The position numbers were made by a program, and so were the translations under genes. Under the pieces are notes generated by a model, which was given only the letters and a program-made list of their open reading frames with translations, ran no database searches and was not told the origin of the DNA. From assembly GCA_009602725.1 (NCBI GenBank), contig WELB01000113.1:271954-294286 (forward strand): a DNA stretch of 22,333 bases, in the 5' to 3' direction. The DNA is from Spirogloea muscicola. Taxonomy: Eukaryota > Streptophyta > Zygnematophyceae > Spirogloeales > Spirogloeaceae. Shown in pieces: positions 8,678-17,150 of this stretch. The first letter of the stretch is position 1. Every line of letters begins with the position of its first letter.

Positions 8678-9579
8678 ATGGACTTACTACAGACTGAATG
8701 TGTGCGCTTTCGGAATCTGCGCTGCTGGCTCTCTCCTGAGGGCATGTATGAAGCAATTTTTGCAAGGGCGAGCAAGGTGTACCCTCTGCGGCCTGATACA
8801 CCCCAGTTGCAGGAGATAACCAGGTAGCTGCAGAGCTGTCCCTGTACGTGTCGACATCACCGCCCCATCTTTGCGCTTGTGCATCAGATTACATCTTGCT
8901 GTATACATAATTTCCTCCTATGTCTGTACTTACCACAAGTTTAGACTGATGTAAGCATTTGTTGTGCATGACCTCAAGAGCATATGACGCTCGGAAAGAG
9001 AAGGCTGACATGCGGTATCCAACGAGCATTCCACCCTGGATACAGGCAGACTCCCTTTCTTTGACCAGTGAGTATTGGTGGTCAGTGTCAAAGTCCGAGC
9101 TGAATGTCAAGCTGCTGGTCCTGCATTGCTTTCTCTGTTGAGCTTGTCTTCATATGAAAGGGTCACACATGATCATCTGGTGAACACCGTAATCTGCAGT
9201 TACGGACCATGAGAACGTGGGTTACGTGCCACTGCGCGAGGTGCTTGCGCATTCTGAGGTTAGATTTTCTTCCACTGATGGCCTCTGCAGACAAGTCAAT
9301 TTTCATTCCCCGTCCTACAGTCTGTCAAATGTAGTTACCATTTGCACCGAGCTAGCTGTCAGGCCACCTCTGCACAGAGCATTTATACACCTTCTATTTA
9401 GGATTCCAATTTGAAGGTCCTAGTTTCCAGTTACCGCTGATTCATGAGCTCATCATGATGAGCTCTTCTATACCCATGCCAAGTGACTGCTCACATTGCA
9501 TTTGTGCCTTTGTGTAACTCCTCACCAAGGGATCTTACAGGTGTATGACCTCGACCAGGGGGAATCAGAACCTTGGTAG
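8678..9579 (+). CDS. Unrecognised 110-residue protein, four exons
   Basis: Exons 8678-8823, 8979-9067, 9200-9258 and 9541-9579 join in phase (2, 1 and 0) from the ATG at 8678 to TAG at 9577-9579. The protein begins MDLLQTECVRFRNLRCWLSP, has a charged middle (AYDARKEKADMRYPTSIPPW) and ends with TDHENVGYVPLREVL and an acidic tail (DLDQGESEPW). There is no signal peptide, membrane segment or repeated motif. All four exons have canonical GT/AG borders and protein-like composition, which argues for a real gene although I cannot name it. A six-base microexon at 8945-8950 (ACTGAT, between AG and GTAAGC) would keep frame and insert two residues. The gene converges on the reductase gene, whose stop is 98 bases away. 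Confidence 0.7.
9446..9465. repeat. Perfect 20-base palindrome
   Basis: GAGCTCATCATGATGAGCTC is identical to its own reverse complement. It lies in the last intron (9259-9540) of the unrecognised 110-residue gene. No function is evident; it could be a binding site for a dimeric protein or chance. Confidence 0.8.
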
Positions 9580-9644
9580 CTACCCACAGGAATCCTCTCT
9601 CTAAGTCATGCATGCTCTAAGTTTGTCTGTGTGAATGACACTGT

Positions 9645-9676
9645 TGCCATGTGATCCATGTGCCATGTGATCCACA
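9645..9676. repeat. 16-base tandem duplication between convergent genes
   Basis: TGCCATGTGATCCATG is followed directly by TGCCATGTGATCCACA. The pair ends one base before the stop codon of the minus-strand reductase gene (9678), so it lies in that gene's 3' UTR and downstream of the plus-strand gene. Confidence 0.8.
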
Positions 9677-9677
9677 G

Positions 9678-11253
9678 TCACCTCATTTTTCCTTCTCTCA
9701 AAACATCAACCATGTTGTACAGCTTCTTGTTGGCCTTCTCAGAGATCTGCAGGCAACACGAGCAAGTGCAGCTACAAGCTGTTATTGCTGATGTAGCAAG
9801 GTGTACTGCACATCAGCACTGAGCACTTACATCATATGCCCATTCTAGCATATAAATGTAATATGCGTACTAATTATTTTGCGCACCTTTCTGGCCAGGA
9901 AGAGTACAGCGTCTTCGGTACCCTCAGCATAGATGCTACGTCCACATACGTTGTGCTCAAATTTGAACTGCACCCTGCAGACCATTGACCCAAGTGCAGA
10001 GAGATGTTCACATGGTGACCGAAGTTGTTGCTAGAAAGGCAAGCAGGTGCCACCCCAGTTGCACATAGTAATCTGCTGCAACACATGGCCATTGGAAGTG
10101 CGTGAGTGAGTTCACATGGCCATATACTCACGTATCATCCGGTGACGTCAGCTGGTACGTGTGAAATGCATGGCCCTTCAGGTGCTCCTCTGGCACAGCC
10201 AATCGCGACCACTGCTCTTCAGGCTCCCGCACCTTCTCAATCTGCAGCACCAAGAAGCATGCACTTCAATGGACTCACCACTGGCGAATCTGGGCTATCA
10301 AAAGCAGCGCGTAACCTCTCAGAACGTTGACGAGTTGTCTACTCTTTTGTGCTTGCAAGCAAACCTTCCGTGCTTGCAAGCAAATGAACGTCAACGTCCA
10401 GAGGCGCATGTTGGCACCTGATCGACACTAAAGTCCAGCCCCAGCTTTTGGAAGGATGCCACAATGGCCTTGGCCGTCCCCGTGGTGTCAACCTTCATCG
10501 ACTGGTGCGACTCCGTCACCTGCCCCCGCAGCAGCCCTGCACCTGGGGTCCTTAGCTACTGCATTTGCGCAGGAGATGGTGCACATCACCTCGCCACTCT
10601 GCCACATTAGTTCAGGACACTGCAAGAATCTTGCTACTCTCCTCCTCCTCTGACCTTCAGATCGTACCCTGAGAATGCTCCTGGGAACTGCTCGGCCATG
10701 AGCTCCAGGGTCGCCTGCAGCGCCACCACCTGCGCAGCAACGGGCAGCGAGGGCGTAAGAACAGCGGCAGACGAGCGACAGCCGAGCCGGGCCTCTCATG
10801 ACCCTCTGGAGGCTTGTGGGCGTGGTCGGCAGCTCGCCTGCTTGCCCATCTGCGGCGCGACGACGGCGTAGGTCCCGGACGAGTGCAGGACCTCGAGCAG
10901 CCGCTCCCGGTCACCGCCGGTGGTGCCCATCACAAACGGCAGGTTGCGACGGCAGTAGAACTCCGCATTCCCTGCGCCGCAGCAACCGGAGTCCGTCTCA
11001 GCCGCTGCGAGCCGCGCCAGCAAGTGGCACTCGAGACGACGTTGGCGACGGTGGGGGGGTCGATGAATGGCTCACCGTTGACAGCAGAGGGCAGCGTGTA
11101 GTCGACAACGATGACGGCGGGGTGCGCTGCGAGGACGGCGTCCATGACGGCATCGCGCTCCTCAGCGCCGCGGAGCTCGACCTCGGCGCCGCCGCCGAAG
11201 GCCAGCCGCGCGCCGCCGGCACCGGGAGCCGTGAGCGCCAGCGGCGCGAGGCG
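9678..11253 (-). CDS. DAPB: Dihydrodipicolinate reductase, plant type (5' end in gap)
   Basis: Seven exons (11253-11076, 10971-10838, 10729-10655, 10519-10418, 10241-10132, 9974-9887 and 9746-9678 with TGA) give 251 residues in one continuous phase. The enzyme reduces dihydrodipicolinate with NAD(P)H in the plastid pathway to lysine. In order I see VVDYTLPSAVNG, LPFVMGTTGGDRERL, VVAPQMGKQ, LMAEQFPGAFSGYDLK, ESHQSMKVDTTGTAKAI, VPEEHLKGHAFHTYQLTSP, NVCGRSIYAEGT and KKLYNMVDVLREGKMR. These match the plant DapB family from the central domain to the C-terminus. The transit peptide and the N-terminal nucleotide-binding glycine motif would lie in the N gap. The intron after QMGKQ has a GC donor (CAG|GCGAGC, exon end 10838). 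The gene is head-to-head with ARP7. Confidence 0.93.
10350..10384. repeat. Two copies of a 14-base palindromic unit in a reductase intron
   Basis: TGCTTGCAAGCAAA occurs at 10350-10363 and 10371-10384, seven bases apart. Each copy contains the 12-base palindrome TGCTTGCAAGCA. Both lie in the intron 10417-10242 of the reductase gene. Confidence 0.8.
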
Positions 11254-11640
11254 NNNNNNNNNNNNNNNNNNNNNNNNNNNNNNNNNNNNNNNNNNNNNNN
11301 NNNNNNNNNNNNNNNNNNNNNNNNNNNNNNNNNNNNNNNNNNNNNNNNNNNNNNNNNNNNNNNNNNNNNNNNNNNNNNNNNNNNNNNNNNNNNNNNNNNN
11401 NNNNNNNNNNNNNNNNNNNNNNNNNNNNNNNNNNNNNNNNNNNNNNNNNNNNNNNNNNNNNNNNNNNNNNNNNNNNNNNNNNNNNNNNNNNNNNNNNNNN
11501 NNNNNNNNNNNNNNNNNNNNNNNNNNNNNNNNNNNNNNNNNNNNNNNNNNNNNNNNNNNNNNNNNNNNNNNNNNNNNNNNNNNNNNNNNNNNNNNNNNNN
11601 NNNNNNNNNNNNNNNNNNNNNNNNNNNNNNNNNNNNNNNN
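11254..11640. other. Assembly gap (387 N)
   Basis: The run of N falls in extremely GC-rich sequence between the 5' ends of the reductase (minus) and ARP7 (plus). It hides both N-termini and any shared promoter. The right edge runs into a CCG triplet repeat. The true length is unknown. Confidence 0.95.
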
Positions 11641-13715
11641 CCGCCGCAGCCGCCGCCGCCGCCGCCGCCGCCGGCGAGGCTGCGCTGAGGTTCTTGGGGC
11701 GTGCCCGTCGCAGGTCATGTCGTCGCTGCTGTGCCCGCTGGACGAGGACGGCCTCGTGCGCAGCGGCGGCGGCGACGGCTGCGGTAGCGGCGTTCTGCGC
11801 GTGGCGCCGGGCGTGGAGGTGGCGGGCGCGGTGGCGCCCGTGGAGCGCGGCGCGGTGCGCGACTGGGACGCCATGCACGACCTCTGGCAGTACATCTTCT
11901 ACACGCGCCTCGGCTGGGAGCTCGGCGCAGAGGGCCAGGTCCTCGTCGCCGAGCCGCTGGGCGTGCCCAGGGTCTGCGCCGCACTGCAGGCCCCGCCCTC
12001 CATGGACAATGGCTGCCGCTACACCAGTGTCGCCTGATGATAGCCCAGCTACCAGTGGGGCGCCTTGACACAGAGCTTTGGCTGTGGGGCTGCTGCTGTG
12101 GCAGGCAGCCAGGGAGCAGATGACCCAAGTCATGTTCGAGACGTTCAATGTCGCGGGGCTGTACGCGATCGAGCAGGCGGTACTGTCGCTGTACGCAGTC
12201 GGCCGCCTCATGGGTTGCACCGTAGATGTCGGCCATGGCAAGATTGGTACTGGGACCCTGTGATATCGAATCTCAAACGCCTGTCTGATCCTTATGCGAT
12301 GATTGAAGTCGAAAGCCTCGTTTTTGGGACCTCAACCCTGGACATGTTAGCAGCCGGTGTTCCCTCGTCAGAGATTTTGCCCTCGACAAAGGCAGAGCTC
12401 AGCGGGCGATCACATAGAAGACTGTTTACGTCACGAGGATCTGCACCTACCTTGTTGCTTGTACTGCATCATGCACACACGACCTCGTCTTCGTGCCCAT
12501 GTTCAAGGCAATTAGCTGACCAAGGTCATGCTTACTCTGGTGCCACTCACAACAGCGAGCTGGCGTGGCTGCTGGCGCTGCAGACATTGCGCCCATCTGG
12601 GAAGGTGCCGTGCAGCACAGCGCTGTGAAGCGTGTGGAGCTGGGAGGCCTTGACCTCAGCGCGCTGCTCGGCCAGCGCCTGATGCAGTCGTGTCCCACTG
12701 CCAAGTTGGATACCGCTACTCTGGACCAGCTCAAGGAGAACTATGCTGCAGTCTCACTGGAACCTGAGGCTCATGAGAGTGCCGCTTATGCATCTTGTGA
12801 GCACACGCTGCCGGATGGCCAGGTCAGTCCACCAAGTGAGCCTTCAATAGGCAAACTCCGAGTAACCTCATCCGGCCCTGAAGCAGTCAGTGTACATGCA
12901 GGCCACTACGTGTTGCTTGTCTTTGCTACTGCTACTTGAAGGTCCTGAATCTTGATGCAATCTGGATCAAGATTGGCTACGCAAGCCATGCAGCTATGCT
13001 GACCTCTCACATCCTTGTGCGCAAAATCAGGTGATTGTAATAGAGGGCAAGGATAGGCAAGCTGTTGGGGAGGCGCTCTTCAGGCCCCAGCTCCTGGGCG
13101 TGGATGACTTTGGCCTGCCGGAGCAAGTGTGCCACCGGATTAGCCTCTGCATGCCACCTGAGAATCAACGCCAGATGCTGGAGAACATTGTCCTCTGTGG
13201 CGGCACCTCCTGCATGACAGGTATGGTCTGTACACGAGTACATACCCAGACCATTGCTGTAGTTGCTGCCAGGACGTGCATGAGAACCAAGTAGTAGGAC
13301 GTGCTCTATCACTGTGGTGTTCATCAATCTCATCAGCCTTGAGATTTGTAACTGCGTTGTGTGTGTGCAGGCCTTGAGGAGAGATTTTTGAGAGAGACCA
13401 CCCTTCTTGCGCCCCCCTCCTCAAGGCCCACCATTGTCAAGGTTTGCATTTGATACACGCCATCTCCTGATTTGGCATACTTACACCTACCTGCTGTGGG
13501 ATGGCACCCCCTCTCTTGGAGCAACTGTGCCACTGGTTGACATACCACACTGTGACTGGCAGCCTCCAGAGTATATGCCGGAAAGCACAGCTCGAAATGC
13601 AGCCTGGATGGGTGGAGCTATCCTAGCCAAGGTGGTCTTTCCACAAAACCAGCATATTAGCAAAGGCGACTATGATGAAAGTGGGCCTGTTATCATTCAC
13701 AGAAAATGCTTATAG
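11641..13715 (+). CDS. ARP7: Actin-related protein 7 (ARP7), start in or beside the gap
   Basis: Exons from the gap edge to 11971, then 12105-12246, 12584-12822, 13031-13220, 13371-13441 and 13563-13715 (TAG), join in phase. ARP7 is a nuclear actin-fold protein of plant chromatin-remodelling complexes. The match to plant ARP7 is close throughout: a PSQ motif near 11708, [101 protein letters not shown] and the C-terminal HRKCL. The initiating ATG and the first actin-fold strand are not visible. The in-frame sequence from 11641 to about 11690 is a CCG repeat giving arginine-rich low complexity, so it may be intron or UTR rather than coding. The neighbouring reductase is transcribed away from the same gap. 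Confidence 0.93.
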
Positions 13716-13730
13716 TTCTTAGTGCTTGTG

Positions 13731-13774
13731 AGATACTCCACCTTTCCCCCACAGATACTCCACCTTTCCCCCAC
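13731..13774. repeat. 22-base perfect tandem duplication
   Basis: AGATACTCCACC followed by TTTCCCCCAC occurs twice back to back (13731-13752 and 13753-13774), 16 bases after the ARP7 stop codon. It is probably in the ARP7 3' UTR. Confidence 0.85.
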
Positions 13775-14024
13775 CTTAGCTTGTCAGCTCAAACATTCAT
13801 CTTACTATGAGCCTGTGGCACTACTCATTAGCTGGTCAACCCACTTCACAATCGATCATACAACATTCAGGACAATAATATAAGGAACATAGTCCAACTC
13901 TGTATCAGTACAAGCTCTCTGATCGAAAGCACCGCAGATCTTGCAGTCTGCAATCAATCATGAAAGGTGGTATATATCACGAAGAAGTCGCTTTGCAACT
14001 GTCGATCCTGACTGGTTGAAATTT

Positions 14025-14038
14025 GGGGGGGGGGGGGG
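14025..14038 (+). repeat. Run of 14 G
   Basis: A homopolymer of 14 G lies in otherwise AT-moderate intergenic sequence. Its length is likely to vary or to be misread. Confidence 0.85.
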
Positions 14039-14259
14039 CAGAATACAATTCCTGGAAATAGACTCACTCTCACGGAGGTGCTAAATTACAAGGCATTAAT
14101 TTGACGAGCTCAGCGTTCCCATGTCTGGCACACCCTTACAAGGCGGACCATGATCTAGTGACTATGTCGAAGGTGATGCAGATGGTCCTGGGGCATTATC
14201 TGCCAATTAGTGAGTGGTACGTGCTCGATAGAGTGAAGGCTGGTGAAGCATTGCCTGAG

Positions 14260-14858
14260 TCAGTCGTCCTTGCCGGACAGCTTCTCCTGCAAGCTCAAAC
14301 ACCCAATTCCCAGCCCCCTTACTGCCGCATCAGCTCTGTGCAATTCCCTGCGACTAACGGGGAGACTGCAAACATGCCCAAGCACTCACGCAATGTTGGA
14401 GCATGACAAGGTCAAAGTGGCGGAAAGGGCGATGCCAGAAGGCAAGCATTGATAGGGATTGAGAGGCTGATGGCCGGGCGGTCGAGGCGGCTCACGGCTT
14501 TCTCGTCGAGCTGCTCGTCCTCAACGTCGGGGAAGAGCTTCTTGTCGATGGTGGTGCGCACACCGAAGAGGCGGTGCAAGCCGATGCCGAGGCCCCAGAA
14601 GCCGGCGACCGCGAGCGGGTAAGGTACGTGGAGGTGGTCGGAGATGGGCAGCGCGCCCAGGAAGGTGAGCGCGACGTCGGCGGCCGCCAGGTCGCCGGGC
14701 ATGCGGAGCCCGTGCGCGCCCTCTCGCGCGCGCCCCAGCGAGTCCCGGTACCGCTTCAGCGGCGCCGGCGGCAGCGCCATGGCGCGNCGGGCGGCAAGCG
14801 GCGACGGCGCAGCGGACGGCAGCGCCGGCGGGCGGACCAGCGCCACGGCGGCCGCCAT
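14260..14858 (-). CDS. Small hydrophobic protein, probably plastid-targeted, two exons
   Basis: ATG at 14856-14858 opens exon 14858-14496. This joins in phase 0 to the tiny exon 14286-14260, which reads EKLSGKDD and TGA, giving 129 residues. The first ~30 residues are Ala/Pro/Arg-rich without acidic residues, like a chloroplast transit peptide. The middle is hydrophobic: AAADVALTFLGALPISDHLH, then VPYPLAVAGFWGLGIGLHRL, with one or two possible membrane-associated segments. The C-terminus is charged (DVEDEQLDEKAEK). The donor is GCC|GTGAGC and the acceptor follows CTTGCAG. One ambiguous base at 14787 falls in the N-terminal region. I do not recognise the family. A thylakoid or envelope location is an inference from composition only. 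Confidence 0.65.
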
Positions 14859-15004
14859 GGCTGGGGGGGGGTGGGTGAGGTGGAGGTCGAGTGTAGCGGG
14901 CCACGTACTAACTTCTCAAATGTACGAGGCCGCCCGCTGCGCCGCTCGCCAAGTGTCGGGGCCTGCCACGGCGCACCATCCCCAAAGCTGCCTTGCCCCA
15001 GCGT

Positions 15005-15370
15005 GCGCGTCCCCCCCGCCATCCCTCCTCCTGCTACTGCTACTGCTACTGCTACCTGTATGCATCTGGCTGGCAGTTAACAGCCGATTTTTTAATATCA
15101 GCAGCCGTTTTCGTCCTGCTACTGCTGCCAGGCCAGGCCGTCAATGCCCTCATCGGCACTCTCGGCTTTCCTTTCCCCCCCCTGCCATCCCTCCTGCTAC
15201 TACTGCTGCCCCACTCCTCTAGCAGCTCCAGCAGGACAGGTCGACAACGCCGCACTTAGCACTTCCAGCCCTCTTTCCCCCCACCCTCCATTCCTCCTGC
15301 CACTGCTGTTGCCCCACTCCTCTATCAGTCAATTTGGCCGCAGTATCTTCTAGCAGCTCCAGGAGCTGCT
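15005..15370 (+). repeat. Degenerate tandem repeat of about 105 bases, roughly 2.5-3 units
   Basis: A unit built of a C run, CCATCCCTCCT, GCTACT/GCTGCC triplets, CCCCACTCCTCTA and CAGCTCCAG starts near 15168 and again near 15273. A partial earlier copy lies at about 15005-15056, where the GCTACT hexamer is expanded. Spacer sequence between copies (CAGG..GTC.A.GCC..GCACT) also matches. The array is imperfect and looks old. Confidence 0.65.
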
Positions 15371-15387
15371 AATTGCTAGCTGCTACG

Positions 15388-15445
15388 TCATTAGATGTGC
15401 TTGCCTTTGTACTTGGCCATATTGGCCTTCGATTGTTTCAAATAC
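15388..15445 (+). repeat. Dispersed repeat with TTTGTACTTGGCCA core, copy 2
   Basis: The core is at 15406-15419. The upstream words ATGTGCTTGCC are shared with copy 1 (506-575), and a downstream ATACACG block is shared with copy 3 (19703-19768). Two hairpin modules follow within 200 bases. Confidence 0.65.
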
Positions 15446-15507
15446 ACGATATCCACGTGGTTGCGGGAGAGGAAGAGCTTGTCGAAAATAGCGATTTCAA
15501 AGTGATG

Positions 15508-15630
15508 CAGTGGCTGTGAGAGGCCAGCCCAAAGGAATGTGTAAGTTCTGAGGGAGGGGGAGAGAGAAGAAAAAGCGAGGCGACACTTCCAGTAAAGGGC
15601 AATGGCTGTGATTGTCCAGCTCAGGAAATT
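15508..15630 (+). repeat. Two hairpin module copies
   Basis: The first is GGCTG at 15512-15516 with CAGCC at 15525-15529, followed by CAAAGGAATGTGTAAG and TCTGAGGGAG as in the copy at 4889. The second is GGCTGTGATTGTCCAGC from 15604, preceded by CACTTCCAGTAAAGGGCAAT, as in the module at 439. The two lie about 90 bases apart. Confidence 0.6.
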
Positions 15631-15655
15631 AAAGAGACTTTAAAGGAGCCAGAAA

Positions 15656-16877
15656 ATGGCAAAGCCTCGGACTCTTCCATCACTTGGCGGCTTAGGTCAA
15701 GCTTTTCATGTCAAGAGAGGAAGCTACAACCCTGAGCGCCTTGGTGTCCTCTCTAGCTCAACACCTCGGAGTTACTCTTTGAACTGCCAACCTTGGCACC
15801 TTGCCAATTCCTTGAGCAGCCATGGTTCGAGAAAGGGCAGCATGCCACAGCAATGTTGGCGAGCAGGTGCACAGTCCATAGCTTAGCTTCAGGTCCAGGG
15901 CGCAGTGGTTGACAACATGCGTCGCTCGAAAGTGGGCTCTATCACAGGCATCCATGTCAAGGTCATCTTATGGCTGCGCATATGTTGGCTTTTATGTATC
16001 CAATGAGTCCCAAAAGCGAAGGCTTGATTGCAAAAGAAGCCTCCTTCAGCTTTGCAAAATAAGCGACATGGATTGCAAGCAACTTCTTGATAATACTCAA
16101 GGAGGACATCTACGTACACACAACTTGGGCAACGGAAATTGTCTTTGCTTCTGGTCTGCATATTCAAGTGACAGCTAAAAAGGGAAGCATACTGATGGCA
16201 GTGTCATATTGTGATAAGCTCGACAAGGTCAAGAAATCAGTCTTGCATCGCCGCACAAAAGGGTTGGATACTCGGGCTTCAGAGCCTCTCAGACTCTCGG
16301 CGCCAATCTTGACTGCTCGACCCCAGTATATGTGCCACGGCAGCCCAAGGAAGTCTGTAGACTCTCACAATGCCTATGATTCTCTTCTAGTGGGCAGCTT
16401 TGCAGAGGAAGCAAAACGGCACAGGGAAGAGCTAGGAGAGCTTAGTAATGCCAGCTAATGCAGCAAAGTGTCATAATGGCCTTGACAACAATTAGGCTGG
16501 GGTGGACAAAAGCATGGCTGGGGTAGATAAAAGCATGCCCGTCAGCATGGTAGTCACTGATTTCCTCATCATTTTACCCGGGCCTCGTGCTATGTGCATC
16601 CACCTTCCTGGAGGTCAAGTGCACTTGTACAGATTTCAGCCTCCAAGGCAAAGGAAATGCATGCCAGATACATGATAAGCTCTGAAGTAGTTGATGAGCA
16701 AGTCTGTACCCCTTCATAATGCTTGGCAAAGAAGACCATAAGCAAGATCAACATAAATGAAGGCAAATCAGTTGTGGACAGGAAGAGGAACGAAAGCGAA
16801 GGACTCAATTGTGGACTGAAAAGGAACGGAAGTCGACGCTAGCAAAGAGGGCAGGGAAGAGTGTAAAGTCAAAGTGA
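15656..16877 (+). CDS. Unidentified, incompletely resolved plus-strand gene
   Basis: Several exon-like pieces lie on one strand, but the full model is unresolved. There is an ATG in good context (AAAATGGC) at 15656 with MAKPRTLPSLGGLGQAFHVK. A 23-codon exon at 15893-15961 lies between CTTCAG and GTCATC and reads VQGAVVDNMRRSKVGSITGI. An open frame up to 16458 includes DIYVHTTWATEIVFASGLHI and ends SNAS. A likely last exon at 16782-16877 after GGACAG reads EEERKRRTQLW, then a lysine-rich end with KRAGKSVKSK and TGA. The last exon looks like the basic tail of a nuclear or nucleolar protein. The pieces may belong to one gene or two. I could not join all of them in phase and name no family. Confidence 0.35.
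16495..16536 (+). repeat. 21-base tandem duplication
   Basis: GGCTGGGGTGGACAAAAGCAT is followed directly by a copy differing at two positions (GGCTGGGGTAGATAAAAGCAT). It lies in the unresolved plus-strand gene, probably in an intron. Confidence 0.75.
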
Positions 16878-16971
16878 CCAGCACAAAGAGGAGGAAGGCT
16901 GAAACAGCAAGTGCCAAAGCATCCCTCTTTGGAGACGATACGTAATAGCAGAAGGTAAAGGGGACACGTCT

Positions 16972-17046
16972 ATGACAGTTGCAGACATTGCGACCTTGGT
17001 CATCATTGCCTGCCTGCTGTTTGCAATTAGTTGGTACTCAGTATGA
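16972..17046 (+). CDS. Possible short hydrophobic ORF or tail exon (24 residues)
   Basis: ATG at 16972 opens MTVADIATLVIIACLLFAIS, ending WYSV and TGA. The whole peptide forms one strongly hydrophobic helix. The frame is also open upstream from about 16909, so it could be the last exon of a tail-anchored protein rather than an independent peptide. There is no direct support beyond composition. It lies between the unresolved plus-strand gene and the convergent mTERF gene. Confidence 0.2.
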   Translation: MTVADIATLVIIACLLFAISWYSV

Positions 17047-17150
17047 TGCTCTACCCACCTTCTCAAGAGCTCAGAGCAGGTCCTGGTTGCTCCAAAAGGG
17101 AGTGATGCACTTTGGCAAGAGACTGTCATGGCTGCCTCGCCACATAAGTG

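Larger units (their letters stand above)
13716..14259. other. Intergenic stretch between convergent genes
   Basis: This lies between the ARP7 stop and the last exon of the minus-strand small hydrophobic protein. It contains a 22-base perfect tandem duplication (13731-13774) just after ARP7 and a run of 14 G at 14025-14038. The segment from about 14101 to 14220 has an open plus-strand frame with a good donor-like GTGAGTGG at 14211, but no family was recognised and it overlaps the convergent gene's 3' flank. Confidence 0.5.
14859..15655. other. Pyrimidine-rich intergenic region with tandem and dispersed repeats
   Basis: The GC-rich first 150 bases are the upstream flank of the minus-strand small gene. 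From 15005 to 15370 the sequence is pyrimidine-rich tandem repeat. From 15388 it contains the second TTTGTACTTGGCCA repeat and two hairpin modules. No exon was supported. Confidence 0.6.

Noticed and set aside
10798-12241. Several long open frames on both strands spanning the N gap
   Set aside because: Their length comes from unread N bases. The portions that are genuine belong to the reductase (minus) or ARP7 (plus) exons; the others are shadow frames.
14101-14406. Plus-strand frame of 101 codons after ARP7
   Set aside because: No family recognised and no matching exons. Its 3' half is antisense to the last exon of the small hydrophobic protein gene.
15889-16167. Minus-strand frame with Cys/His pairs resembling a zinc finger
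   Set aside because: Cys spacing fits no known finger, and the opposite strand carries a splice-bounded, better-composed exon over part of the region.
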